Shown here one piece after another: positions 1 to 12,980 of a stretch of DNA of 64,000 nucleotides (positions are counted from its first letter, which is position 1; each line of letters starts with the position of its first letter). Both the position numbers and the translations under genes were made by a program. The stretch is from Prochilodus magdalenae. Lineage: Eukaryota; Chordata; Actinopteri; Characiformes; Prochilodontidae. The notes beneath the pieces are model-generated. The model saw nothing but the letters and a program-made list of their open reading frames with translations. It did no database searches and was not told the DNA's origin. Location: assembly GCA_024036415.1 (NCBI GenBank), contig JAMWET010005076.1, positions 377,001-441,000 of the forward strand. The letters are read 5' to 3'.

Positions 1-1490
1 CGCACAGAAATATAGTGCATTTTCAAACCAAACAACTATTTCAGATTATTGACATGCTGCTATTCACCAGAGCCACTTAGCCCGATAACTGGGCTCTGCG
101 GTGGGTGCTGTGTGCTTCCTAAATGTCATCTTGTAGATGATAACACTCCAAGAATAGCAGTATAAGGCTCAAACTTTTGCACATATAAAAATCTTCATAC
201 AGCAGGATACAACATCGTGAGAACAGTTTTGGTGAGTAATCTTTGTTATTGGTGAAGATTAAAAAAAACAAAATTTAAATCTGAAACTAGCTAACTACTC
301 CCTTACCCAATAATTAATAAAGTATACATAACCTCTTATAAACCGTGACCAACGGCCAGTAAACAGTACCAGCGTGATAGATTACATTAAAGAGACACTC
401 TGGACAAAATTAAAAATGTAGCCATGGGGTATAAACACATTCATTTGCTTCCTTGCTCTTACAGGGGTGCCACAACAGTCTCTAGTGTGGGACTTTCCAG
501 TTTTATGGACTATTAAAAGGGATCTATTAGCTCTTTGGGTCGACTGAGGGTGGGCTATTTTAAAATGTTCGTTTATTTGTTTGTTTGTTTTCTATTAAGC
601 GGCCTCTGCAGACAGAAACCAGATAGATAGCAATACTGAGTATCACAGCTGTGTTTTTTAGCTTCTTCATCAGTGACTAAGCTAACAGTCAGAATTAGTT
701 ATCATTTGCATAATGCATGTTCAGAACATTAATGGATAAAAACACAAATAGCATACTCGTGCACAGCTGTGCTACAAAATATTACATAACCTGACAACAT
801 AAGAAGTGCTAATTTAAGGCTGGAATGCCCCTTTAACTGGGTGCTCTGGCGTACCATTTGCATATGAGCTCTGCTTAAAACTCTAAATGAAAAGCAGGAG
901 ATAACGGTCTGTATATGGGCAGTTGTCTGAATAAGGCCATACTCTGATTTAGGAGTGTACACGTCTAACTAGAAAGTGTTGAACAAGTGTTTAGCTTGTT
1001 CAAATTATGTTCCAATAACACTCCAGCACTGAGTTTTAGACTTGAGGCCTTGTCTCAGTTCATGACTAGGCAATAACAAGGCCTTGAGACAAATGCAAAT
1101 ATGTTCTACCCAAACGATGTTAAAATTTACAAAAGTCTATTTAAAAAGAAAACGACATAAATTGGGGAAAATGGTGTCTACATAACACAAACCTCATTTA
1201 GAATACTGTTAAGATTCTGGGGTTATATTGTGATACCACTATGCGGTCAACCAGGAGGAAACTAACAAGATTGACCTATCACAAAATTAACATTTCTTAC
1301 AAAAAAAGGAGCAAAGAAAGAAAACTCCCATAAACCTTCTCCCTAAGAAAAAGTCAGTTGTCAAATACAGTATTTGTAAAACTCCATAGCAGTCTATATA
1401 AAAATCATATGGTGTCTACAGCACCATGAAGACTTGCGAACAATATACATGTCTCTGTGTCCAGGTTGAGAGTCTACTGAGCCATAAGAC
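1..1490 (-). other. Downstream region of ppard, probably 3' UTR in its right-hand part
   Basis: No open coding region longer than a shadow ORF is seen. The part next to the stop codon at 1491 should be ppard 3' UTR. A possible poly(A) signal on the minus strand (AATAAA, complement of 572-577) is visible but cannot be confirmed as the site used. Confidence 0.4.
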
Positions 1491-4400
1491 TCAGTACATG
1501 TCCTTGTAGATTTCCTGTAGAAGTGGATGGAGAGAGGTCTCAGATTCAGTCTTTTTAATCATCTGGACCAGCTGAGCGTTCTCCGTGACCAGCTGCCGAA
1601 GGTCAGCCATCTTCTGAAGCAGTTTGGGGAAGAGGTGGGGCAGATCAGGATGGTGTACCAGCAGGTGCTGGTCCAGGGCCTGGAGGATGCCGTCCTGTAT
1701 CTGCTCTACCTGTTTCACGTTCATGAGCCCAGGACGGTCTAGACAGGGAAACAAAGCAAACGGCCATTATGTCTCAGTGAAAAGATTCCAAAGAAGAGCA
1801 TAACTCATCATTTAGGTCATTTTTAAGGTATAGATAGCATCATAACAGCCTCCACAAAACTCAATCTGATGCCAACAGATGATAACATTTTTGAGGGTAA
1901 ATAATGGGCATAGGAGTCAGTGCAGAATTAATATCCTGTTGAGCAAAAGACAGCTCAGCTCACATTCCAAACACTTGACACCCTGTATCCCCATCTTTGT
2001 TTGTATGTAACTATGGAACTTTCAGAGAGAACCGATTTTTTCCATAGAAAATCTATAATACATATGAATAAAACTCTCACCTCCACACAATATGATGGCA
2101 GACACAAACAGAGCCAGGTCACTGTCATCCAGCTCCAGGGCGTTGAACTTAACAGCAAACTCAAACTTGGGCTCCATGATTTCACTGAAGGGTTTACGCA
2201 GACTACGCAAAAACTCCCTCGTCACAAAGCCCTTCCCATTGGCTACTAGAAGTCCATCTTTATTCATTAGGGATGGCAGCATTGCAAAAATAGCCTCATG
2301 GACACCATACTTTAACAGAGTGACCTGAAAGAGGAGATAGACAGGGAATACATCAAGGGACAGAGAAAAAGATAATGTGAGTTCGGTTTGCGAGCTTATT
2401 TAGTGACAACTAGGCTGTGTTCAAACTGCAAGCAAACTGGAATGCAGGCAAAGTCTGTCATTTAGTTTGGAATGTGAAGGTTCAGACTAAGGAAAAAAAT
2501 CTATTTTGAATCTTCAAACCATCAAAAAAAACAAAATCAATCTGGACACAATCTGGTTATGCCAAAAATTGGATTTGGGCTGGCAGTCTGAACTCAGCTC
2601 TAGACCAATAATGTGCATAGACTACTGCTCTATTTATACCTGATCATTGAGGTAGAGATCTATAAAGCCAGGGATGTTTTTGGCAAATTCTGTGAGCTCT
2701 CGAACCGTTTCCACCGTGGTGCACTGGCAGCGGTAAAAAACGTGGACTCCAATTTCTTTGTTTGGGGGTGCACCGTTTAACTGGTTCCAGACTAAGCCGT
2801 TCTCTGCTTGCCACAGCGAATCCATATCATGAATCACAAAGGGCTGTGGGCAGAGGGAGATTAAAATTAGTCAATGCAACATAAAAAAAAGAAGATCATG
2901 ATCACCATATAACGTGCTCAGATTTAAAAGCAGTAGTGGATCATATAGCCACACATGCAATGTATATTATAGTTCTACTAAAATCCTTAAAAAACAAATC
3001 AGTATATTCATGTGAAGCTGAATTCTTAAGACGGTCAAATTTATCAAAAACAAAATCTATTGAGCACAAATAAAATGAGGCAAAATATAAATAATAATAA
3101 AAAAATCAATCACTTTTGCTCTCACTAAACACAAGAAGTTAAACTACCGGTGTGCAGCTGGTCTTGCCAGTAAGGATGCTTCTAGCCTTCTTCTTGGTCA
3201 TGCTCAGGTTCTTAAGGTAGGCTGTATTCACATGCTTGGCCAAAGTCTTCAGGTCAGTGCCTCCAGGGCTTTGCGCACTCTTCTCTCCTGCCAGTAGCCC
3301 TGCCACCAGCTTTTTCTTTTCCGCCTCAGGCATACGCCCATACCGAATAGCTAAGACATTTCATAAATAGGATTCAGTTATTCACGTGGATATTTTGACT
3401 CGCAGTATATTCCCCGCCATAAAACTTTTTGGCAATAACTAGGAGCATTACAAAATACCAAACTAGATGTTAAAACAGTCATTTTAAACATTGCTATCAA
3501 AGATTTGGTTAATTTTGTGTTGTGTTTTAACCCCCAACAGCTAGACTCAAGTGATGTAATCTATCATCAGCCATTAGAATCCTCCAATTCAATGTAAACT
3601 AGTAGCATAAGGGAGAACTGCTTACATTAACATTAGCAGACTATGGTAATGGTAATGCATATGGTGTTGTGTTTTCTGTACCGACAGTTCCTAAAATTGG
3701 ATTTTAAGATGAATTGTAATCCTGGTATCATGTTACGTATACACAGCAAAAACCAGCAGATAACATAACAGGGTCTGTGACCCTTTAAAAAAACAGACTG
3801 TGAGCAGCACTAGGACTATACCTGTGTGGACGCGGTGGCCGAGTGGTTCAGGCGAAGGATTGGCTAATCCATTGTGCTTGATTGGTGTTGTGCAACAGAT
3901 AACACCACTTGTCACTAAGCTATCACACCATGTGGAAGATTGGGGTTTGATTCACTGTCTAGGTGGCTACACTGTGCTACACCAATAAGAGTCCTTGGGC
4001 AAGACTCCTAACACCACATTGGCCCACCTGTAATATGATTAACTGTGTAAGTCACTCTGGAAAAGAGCGTCAGCTAAATGCCATAAATGTAAATGTACCT
4101 CATTACTCAACATTCTCAAAAACATGTAAAGAAAGCATATAAGGCACACGATCATCCTGACACAAAGCTGAACAAACCCCCTCTTAAAATTCTACACATG
4201 GCTGAACTCACTTTTTTTCTCAGATTTCATTATCCCAGTTTGACTGAACATTTCTCACCATCATGAGACATGCCAAGAGCCAGGCACTTCTGGAAACGGC
4301 AATATTGGCACTTATTGCGACTCTTCTTTTGGATTTTGCAGGTGCGCTCGCAACGGTCGTACTCTATCTTCATACGAATAGTGCGTCTGAAAAATCCCTG

Positions 4401-6426
4401 TCAATGAGAAAAACATGGAATTGTAAGAGTATACAAACATGAACATTTGTCTACACAGCTCAATTACACTTAACTACACAACAAATAAAGCTCACTCTGA
4501 AAATATTCAGTGTAGGTTAGTAAATTTGAATGGACTTCAGTCTTACAGTTATTATGGACATAAATCACTCTCAAATTATACACTTATCCAGCTCAAACAG
4601 GTTTACAGGCTGTGAGTTGCCCCCACACTCACACAAAAAGACCTTTAAAAAGGCACCACATGATTCTGAAGACATAATAAAAAGTCCAATAAACAGCCTA
4701 ACGCTGTGTACTGAAAGGTGAAAACACAAATTTCATGAAAAGAACACATATGACATAATTAGTATCAACTCACAAGCTAGATTAAAAGCCAGATTGTTGT
4801 TACAATAGATTTAAAATACATAAGATACCAAAACAGTACAGCACAGCTATAGTATAGTGTAATGACCAGCTAAGACACAACTTCCAGCTACACTAGAACT
4901 TTGGTTCCTACAGACATGACCCACCCTGTTGATTGTAAGTCATGTACTTCATATTTAACCTACTATATATAGATACCCGTTTTTGGTTCTTCGGACACAC
5001 ACTAAAAAACAGTGAAGGCTCAGGCTATTCCTTTCTGCACATACTATACTGATACATATACATATAAATATACTGAGTACATCATCAAATTGAAGTAATT
5101 TGTTCAAAATTAGGCTCATAGTACGAATTGTTTTTCAACACCAGCAGCAATTCACTTTCAGTATCTTCAAACCGTTGCTAGAGCACCATCAAACTCAACA
5201 CAATAAGCACTTTATAGCAGCAGCTTCCAACACTCCTCCTAGAAAGCTACTTTCTAGCAGAGATTAGTTCCAGCCTGTATTCACTAAATTGCCCAATTGC
5301 CCACTGCATTCTGCTCATCTGATGAAGCCATTAAGGGGATTGGTTAGAGGTTCATTAGCTGGCGCACACTGTGACATGACCAATTGCGGTCGTAACTAAG
5401 CTTTGCAGAAGGGTAGCTCTCCAGGATCGGGGCTGGAAACAACTGATCAAGAGCCAGTTTTTGTTTCGTCCATTCTGGGCAACTGCAGAAACATGGTGGC
5501 ACAACATGCTGGCCTGTTGGAAGAGGTCCTGTTCCTCATGTACAGCAGATAGAAAGGGCTCGTTCTAAGCTAACAAAATCACAAGACTTTGTGGTTTCAG
5601 GTACAGTCCCCATTTGTATCCTGTATTTGATTTCTTCTAATAGATCCTCCTATATCTTATACACTGCATTGTTAAGCCAAATATGTAATATATTTATTTA
5701 GCGATTTTCACCAAACATTTACATTTGTTACATAACTGGCTCTTGCGAAACAGAAGGCGTTCCAGCAGTTATCCACACCTGAGAGATTAGGCTGGTACCG
5801 CTATTGTTTTAAGCAGTAGGCGAATTAAGCAAGTACCTTGCAACCCTCGCAAGCATGTTTTACACCTCCACACTAGTCCGTAGGAACATCCGATAAGTGA
5901 AAGCTGGAAAAAAAAAAACTCAGCTATGGTCCCCACATATCCTGCACTCCACATTCAGTCCTGTACCCTCAGAGTCCTCCCGGCCCAACCTCAACTGATC
6001 AGACAGCGAGAGAGAGGAGGTCTGCGATGGGTCTGGGTTCCAGAAAGAGAAAAAAACAAACAAACAAACAAACAAACAAACAAACATGTGAATAACTCAT
6101 TCCAACATTTCAAAACAATGCTATAGCAACGTGTTAAACATATGCAAATAAACTGGATCTATATAAAATGCACATGTAGACCTATTGTAATTTTAATGTC
6201 TGGCAATGTGTTAAAATGCATGTCCATGGCACACAGTGAAATAACACTGCATCAAAGGGATTAAAAATGTATAATCTATTAAAATATTTTTCCATAAAGT
6301 ATGCAAGTATGCATTCAACTAATATATGCATGTATGCATGTATGCATGTATGTATGTATGTATACACACACAGACACATACACACACATACACACACACA
6401 GACACACACACACACACACACACACA

Positions 6427-6524
<98 letters not shown>

Positions 6525-6947
6525 TCTTCGGGACACCTCTTTACCTGAGTATGTGCTGCCTGTTATAGGAGGGCTGCTGTTCTGCTGTTTATCCTTGTCA
6601 AGTTCATCCCCATTGTGAAGACTTGATTCCCATGATCCTTTGCTGGCGGGTGATACTCCTGTCCCTAGTGTGTCCGAGACCTCGCTGCTTTCTCCTTCTC
6701 CCTCCTCGCCTGAGGCAGAACCAAGCTCCTGAAGGTCTGATATACCTCCACAGTCAGAGGAGGTGGACTCCCCTTCATGAACCGTTAACCAGGCGGTGTC
6801 TTCACTGACACAAGGAAAGCTGAGTTCAGGCTGGGGCGACTGCTGACCTTCCAGAAGCTCGGTTAACGCCATGGCCCCCTGCACCACGGTCAGCTCTGCC
6901 AGGGGTTCAGACTTCACTGCACTAGAAGCTTGCTCAACCTCCTCCAT
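1491..6947 (-). CDS. ppard: Peroxisome proliferator-activated receptor delta (PPAR-beta/delta), seven coding exons, one exon damaged
   Basis: Ligand-activated nuclear receptor that, as known for the family, pairs with RXR on DNA and controls fatty-acid oxidation genes. Coding exons in transcript order: 6947-6545, 6032-5837, 4397-4259, 3350-3148, 2843-2640, 2324-2081, 1738-1491 (stop TGA at 1493-1491). Seen: an acidic Ser/Glu-rich A/B region ([15 protein letters not shown] start); second zinc finger ([29 protein letters not shown]); hinge ([13 protein letters not shown]); ligand-binding domain ([49 protein letters not shown]); and the C-terminal AF-2 helix ending [10 protein letters not shown]. 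Phases agree at every junction except in exon 6032-5837. Without that lesion the protein would be about 530 aa; human PPARD is 441 and fish forms have a longer A/B domain. The paralogue (pparda or ppardb) cannot be decided. Either the gene is newly inactivated or the lesion is a sequence error. Confidence 0.93.
3829..4097 (+). repeat. tRNA-derived SINE fused behind a tRNA-Ser 5' half
   Basis: Bases 3829-3880 resemble the 5' two-thirds of a tRNA-Ser-GCT gene (GGTGGCCGAGTGGTT A-box region, then GGCTAATCCATTGTGCTT around the anticodon). At 3881 the sequence switches to the head of a SINE (ATTGGTGTTGTGC...). It continues through the body CACCAATAAGAGTCCTTGGG and ends with the LINE-like tail GAGCGTCAGCTAAATGCC. 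The copy at 23450-23669 shares the SINE part but lacks the tRNA-Ser part. It lies inside a ppard intron. Confidence 0.7.
5837..6032 (-). pseudogene. ppard: Damaged ppard exon for the end of the A/B domain and first zinc finger
   Basis: The acceptor before 6032 joins in phase to the exon ending at 6545 and reads [10 protein letters not shown], then NVECRICGD, the start of the first zinc finger. The frame then goes His-Ser-stop (TGA). The exon's 3' end encodes HACEGCK followed by a good donor (AAG|GTACTT), in phase with GFFRR of the next exon. In between, 71 bases replace the 27 that should encode the conserved KASG(F/Y)HYGV stretch. The 71 bases include an 11-base T run and a short tract resembling the normal TTTCACTATGG sequence, broken by single-base insertions. 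The net gain of 44 bases shifts the frame. The exon is 196 bases where 152 would fit. A real mutation and an assembly or consensus error both remain possible. Confidence 0.8.
6363..6520. repeat. (CA)n / (TG)n microsatellite
   Basis: About 158 bases of almost pure CA dinucleotide, with a few CAGA and CATA interruptions at the left end and a short ATGT-rich stretch before it (6325-6362). It lies in the ppard intron 24 bases past the donor of the exon ending at 6545. In the ppard transcript it would be a UG repeat. It creates several long spurious Cys-Val or Thr-His reading frames. Confidence 0.97.
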
Positions 6948-8735
6948 GGCTTTCTGTCTGCCTGCTAAAGTTCATAACCATCCATCATATGGCTATTACA
7001 GCCACCCTAATGGACCAAAAAAGAAGGGGAAAGAGCATTAAGTCTGCAGATAAATATAGCAAAATGCATTACGTAATTTGCTAAAAGAATGTGGTGCTAC
7101 AAAATGAGAGACATAATATTTGTAATCCCACAACCGAATACTTTAAACGAGATCCTTCCAGCAGAATTACCACTTATAACCAACTGGTGCACAAACCTGG
7201 TTTTTGTCTGAACAATTAATGTGCTAAGTACACTTATTGGAAAGGCTATGAAAACTGTTAGCCAAAAAAAAAATAAATAAAAAAAATTTTAATTCTACAA
7301 AAGTTTATTTAAGTTATAAAAAAAAAAAAATACATGTGCTAAATTTCTTTCAAGATCCATAAAGTATTTACCTGTCTGTGTATCTATCTGCCTGTTTGTC
7401 TATCTGTCTGTCTATCTAGGATTTATCTAAGAAGCTAAAAATGCCCATAAAAACTTTTTTTTCTTTTTTCTCTTGAAGCAGGAGCGAACGTGTCATCTGG
7501 TTTCAACACAAGGGAAGTCATAACTCATGACTGACCATATTCAGAGCTCTACAGTACAACTATTCGAGACAACTACTTATTTATTAAAATTCCAGTCACA
7601 AAAGCCATTCAGTCTTTCAGCATCAGGAGTTTTCTGCAGGGATGAACCTCCAAAGTTCAGTATTAGTTAGAACAGGTTTTCTGGTTTCCTAGTCCGCGTA
7701 ATCCCGACCACAATAAATGATGTTGAGGTTTTTGCAAAAAAAAATTCTGTAAACTGTCGACTTCCTTTCCTCACTAACGGCACTGTGCCAGCTACAGCGT
7801 CCTTTCAGACTTCATAGTGTTGTGTTGCCTTCTCACAGTGGAAGGATAGACGGAGACACCTAATGATTTTTCAGATCTTAGTAAGTGCGATGTTTGCTCC
7901 TTGATGTCTGAAAGATGAAAGCACTGCTGTTTATTTGATGGTAACAGGTTTGATTTATTAGGTCTTGTACGGATATTAGGAGTCACTTTTTCTCTGAAAC
8001 TTTTAATCATTTTTTTCCCTTCAATTTTGGAAACTCCCTTCACCCCACACTGGTTTTACTTTCGACTTTCCTCTTCCTTAAACAATGGCCTCCCTTATAT
8101 CTATGCCCTTAGAAGTGTCTCCTGTAAAATTAGTTATTTGTATATTTAATGGGCATTTTGACTGGAAACTCAATCAACAACGAGTGGTACCAACTTCTCG
8201 CTCGAGATTTTCTCTGCAATACAAATTCTATTCAGATATAGAAAAACGACTTACTTATTAAACTTAAGCTCTTAATAAACTTAGTAAACAGATTCCAATT
8301 GAATGATAAATCGGGGATTCACAGGTCCTTATAAAACTGTGTTTGGCGGACTGCACACAAAGCAATTACACTTTAACAAGTAGCTTTTGTTTTCAAACCA
8401 GCAAAGGAGGAAACACCAGCAGGATCCTACAAATGCCCATTTTGTGTAAATTAGCAGACTATGTTTAAAGTGACTGGTGCATTAAATAACTCCTATATAA
8501 TGATATGCATGATCATAAAATCAAACAAGGGTGATGTAATCAGAGATCATTGATGATGGGCAACTAGACTGACTGAATGGACTAATTCACTTTTAAACTG
8601 CTTGTAAATAAACTGGATTCTTGTTAATCCAATTAAAGTGTATGGGCAAGTGTCCAAACGGTCAGTTTCATTATATTCCAGACAAAGAGACAGAGAGCGA
8701 ATGAGTGAGTGAGTGAGTGAGTGGAGTGAGTCACG

Positions 8736-8786
8736 AGAGAGAGAGAGAAAGAGAGAGACAGTGAGAGAGAAGAGATAGTAATGAGA

Positions 8787-8849
<63 letters not shown>

Positions 8850-8880
8850 ACAAAAAAAGAAAGAGAGAGAGAGAGAGTAA

Positions 8881-8945
<65 letters not shown>

Positions 8946-9045
8946 AGAGACAGAGAGAGAGAGAAAGAGAGAGAGAGACAGAGAGAGAGAGAGTAACAAA
9001 AAAAGAAAGAGAGAGAGAGAGTAAAGAGAGAGAGAGAGAGAGTGT
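8736..9045. repeat. (GA)n / (TC)n polypurine microsatellite
   Basis: Around 310 bases that are almost all purine on the plus strand, mostly GAGA with AAAGAAA and GTAA interruptions. The motif ACAAAAAAAGAAAG followed by GA runs and GTAAAGAG occurs at about 8850 and again at about 8995, showing internal duplication. The long Ser/Leu and Arg/Glu ORFs here are products of the repeat. Confidence 0.95.
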
Positions 9046-9488
9046 AAAGAAGCTGCCTATTTGTTCACTTTGCTACACACTGTAATGCTAGCTCCATCTA
9101 TCCCAGAGCTCTGCACCTTCGACTTGTTTTACTTTCGATTAAGTTTGCTTTAGTGAATATACCTGAAAATAAATACAGCTCGTTTCACTGAGAGTAAAAC
9201 ATCCAAGCTAACGTGACTGGGTCATACCTCAGAGCTAGCTATGGAGAAAACGATCTAAACCCCGTCTACAGCCTGAAAACAGGATCAGAAAAGGGAAATA
9301 ATTCATTAGAAAATGTCCACATAAAGTTTCATACACTTTTACTGCTAAAACACTGTTATAATGGGAGCTTTAGAGGCTACAGTAGAATCAACTTCCCACT
9401 GTCTCTGCTGCGCTTGATCTACTGAGTAAAATGTGGCGAAACACCGCAAGTTCCTCGAGCAGCTTGTACACGCATATGTTGGCGGTTA

Positions 9489-11478
9489 CATCTATTATAA
9501 GGGCAAGTGAAGATATTGGGTGACTCAGTATAACATTATTTAACATGTGATCGTATTAAAAGCACAGTAGGTCAAAGCTGCAGCAGACAGCGTATATGTG
9601 AGTTATAATCAATAACCATAACTCATCAAGAGTTTTTAAAAATAACTTAAAACAACAATCAATTTATTTAGCTGATATCAGCAAATGCACTGACTACTGA
9701 TTTCAGATTAGGAAACTCTGCGTGACTAGAAATACCCATTTCAGTAAAGAGGTTTTGACATTACTAACGTTACTGTTCAGTTACTTAATTCAAAAGATTA
9801 TATATGATAATCCATTCTGATCTGAGTGCCACTGGTGTCCTCCCACACGAGAGGTAGCAGAACCACCTGTTATGTGTAAAGCATCCCAACCATCAAACTG
9901 CCATAGTAAAATGCCTGCTGTAAAACTTAACAGCGTTCTTGTGACATATAAAGTTTTTTCTCTTTCATTTTACAGCATTTTCAGTTGAAACATGTAGCTG
10001 CATGTGATCAATGCAGATGTCATGCTCAAATTCATGGTGGCTAGATCATTACCCCCCATTACAATAATAATAATAATGAGTCTCCATTCCATCCGCATTC
10101 CATAACCTGGAGAACATTACTTCATTAGAAAATGAGCAGAAACTATTTCACTTCGTTTCACTTTCAGTTTACCTTTTAATTCTACTGACCTTGTGCATTC
10201 ACATTCAGCTTTCGGCACTCACGGTGTAAGACCCAGGCACCTCCTGTACTGCGGAGGTTGTCTAGTTTAGCCAAACAGTGGTGGCATAACAATCGCCAGT
10301 GAAGGGAGTAACACTTTAACTTAAATCATGACATGGTTCAAGACTAGCTGACGTCTGGTTTGCCAACATCTAAAAGTATAAAGAGAAAAGGGAGGACAGA
10401 TGGCTGTTGTCCTACATGAGAAGATAACTGTGGTATCGCAATCTTACTCTGTAGGTTGCATCAGACTGTCTGGGATTAGAAAGGTCATTTGATTAAAGGA
10501 TCTTAAAATTACTATTAATTCAAATAAATAATTATTTAACTGCTCCTTTCATTAACCATACAGATTACACAAGTGTGCTATTATCTGTTAGTACCACAAT
10601 TCAGCCTGAATCTGATTTTAAAAGGCAGTTTAAAGGTGCAGGTGTGTCTGTGGTAAATATTCACAGTCCCCAAACTACTCAATCGTCACAGCCCCAATGA
10701 AAACATGGACCCTGGCTTATTTCCTATTTTCCCATTTCCTATTTGCACTAAAACACTGCTGACGTTAGCATGAGTGCCTCAGTTCATTTCTAAAGAACTT
10801 GTTTTCCAAAGTGGTGCTTGTTCTAGCGACCGGTTAAAGGCGAATTCCATCATTGTGTATTTTAAACATACCTCTTAGGCCAAAAGCTAATCATGAAACT
10901 ATTGTAAAGTGATTACTTGGGCATATTTAGAACCATTTTATGTGTAACTTTGTCAGGAATCTCTAAGAGTCACTACATGCTTCAGACTAGAAAGTAGAAC
11001 AGCCTATTGCTTACATCTTTCGAAGTCCACTCAGTTCCACGGTGCAGTTTCACCAGACCCAAACCTCATAACTCACAGCCACAGAGAGGAGGAGCCACAT
11101 ACATCTAACATCTATTATAAGGACAAGTGAAGATATTGGGTTACTTAGTATAACATTATTCAACATGTGATCGTATTAAAAGCACAGGAGGTCAACGCTG
11201 CAGCAGACTGTGTATATGTGGGGTATAATCAATAATCATGATTTCTAATTAGAAAACAAAACTCAAGAGTTTTTAAAAATAACTTAAAACAACAATCAAT
11301 TTATTTAGCTGATACCAGCAAATGCACTCAGGAATCTCTAAGAGTCGCTACGTGCTTCAGACTAGAAAGTAGAACAGCCTATTGTTTATATCTTTCGAAG
11401 TCCACTCAGTTCCACGGTGCAATTTCACCAAACCCAAACCTCATAACTCACAGCCACAGAGAGGAGGAGTCACATACC
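9489..11478. repeat. Two interlocked local segmental duplications (A1 ... B1-A2-B2)
   Basis: Segment A occurs at about 9489-9700 and 11108-11320 (shared: GTGATCGTATTAAAAGCACA, GAGTTTTTAAAAATAACTTA). Segment B occurs at about 10953-11102 and 11329-11478 (shared: CTTTCGAAGTCCACTCAGTT, CAGCCACAGAGAGGAGGAG). The second A copy sits between the two B copies. The copies differ by scattered substitutions and small indels. Confidence 0.85.
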
Positions 11479-12407
11479 AGGCCATTCCTGACTGTTCATA
11501 ACACAACTCGCACTGCTTTGTGAAATGTCAGAACAGTGGAGGACACTTCCACTTGTGTTTTCCAGCATGTCTACCTTTTACCTTAAAGCAATCTGGTCAT
11601 TCAACAGCTCGGCGAACTACACTGCCTGACTTCTCTGCAAGCTATGGATAATGTTTATACAAGAGTGTTATCACAACCGCCTGCCTGGCAGAGGTTGGGA
11701 TTTATGTATAACTCGTCGATTCGGTTCTCTGACGTCATTAAAGGAAGCAGTAGTTAAGGAGGTCACATTCTTAACCATTCTAGTTGTGGAATAAACCAAT
11801 AACAAGCCATGAAAAGAATGGAAGCTGAAAGGAGACAGAGCTCAGTCAGCGATCCACAGATTTTCTGATAAGAGGATTATCAGGTGCTCATGAAGAATGT
11901 GTCCATACATAACACACCGGAGATTCTGTTCAAAAACGTTTATCCAAGTTATATTACCACCAGAAAAGGGGAAACCAACACAGGGTCGTCGAGTGCATAC
12001 AGTACATGTACAGTAGTAGCTCGGAGTAACTGTTAGGACTTGTCCATAACCAGTCATGCCAGTTCTCCTCTGTAACCGTAACCATATCAAAGTTTCCTGA
12101 AGCGTACAGCCAGTGGGCCATTCAGAGGATTCTATACGTCTCTGTGGGAATGACAGTTACATGCCTCTGGCTGGTCTTCTTATTGTTTTGCTTCATAAGT
12201 ACAGTTTTTGGGAAGCGTAGCACTTTTTGAAAGGCACAGTAATTTGCTAAAGTCATGCACAGCCTTGATACTAATTAGCCTGAAAGCCACAATGTTTGAT
12301 CCATCCGCTTATTAACAAGCTGTCAAACGTGTTATTGTACCATCATACTGTTCATGTAGACAGACTGGTATTTAGGCATTAATGTGTATATTTTATATAT
12401 ATATACA

Positions 12408-12980
12408 CACTAGGGCTGCCCTCCAAAAGTCAACGAGTCGAATCGTCAGTCAGAGACCCTTTCAAGTCGACTGACAAGAGGGACGTGTTTTTTTTCTCTC
12501 ATAAAACAGACTAAGGCTTACAAAAATGCACAAGATCTTTAAGAATGTAAAAAGACATTTTAAGAATTATTAATAGGGGAATAATAAATATATATGTATG
12601 TTCTAGCTGGGCTAAGACGCATACTTGATAAAAAAATTAAATCCACGTGACAATGTGCGCTGGCGGTTCACCGCTGAAGGAAGCTAAAGCTGTGAAGCTG
12701 AGAAACACGGGTGGATCGATGTCTCAGAAAAAGTCTGGAGGAGTTTCTAAAAAAGAGAATCCGAACAAATTAAAGCTGTTTCTGCTCGTCATTTAGTCAG
12801 ACATCAAACACTGCTCCAAACGAGGGAGCTGACTTTCGTTGTAAACATAACGGCTGTTTGTGGTGAAGGAAAAATGGATCGAACACGTTTGTTTTATTAT
12901 AATTCCATTATTTTAACCTAAATTACAGATGTTTTTATTATTTGTTTACAGCACATTAATAAGATTATCCGAGGAATAAT
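12408..12980. mobile_element. hAT-like DNA transposon end fragment
   Basis: It begins CACTAGGGCTGCCCTCCAAAAGTC and carries AGTCGA / GTCGACT motifs like those near the ends of fish hAT elements. No transposase frame survives and the opposite terminal repeat was not found. The class call is from family resemblance only. Confidence 0.4.

Noticed and set aside
6182..6618. Cys-Val and Thr-His repeat proteins
   Set aside because: Translations of the CA microsatellite; the 210-aa frame only joins ppard's first coding exon to intron DNA.
8547..8999. Ser/Leu-rich 150-aa ORF and Arg/Glu ORF
   Set aside because: Translations of the GA/TC microsatellite.
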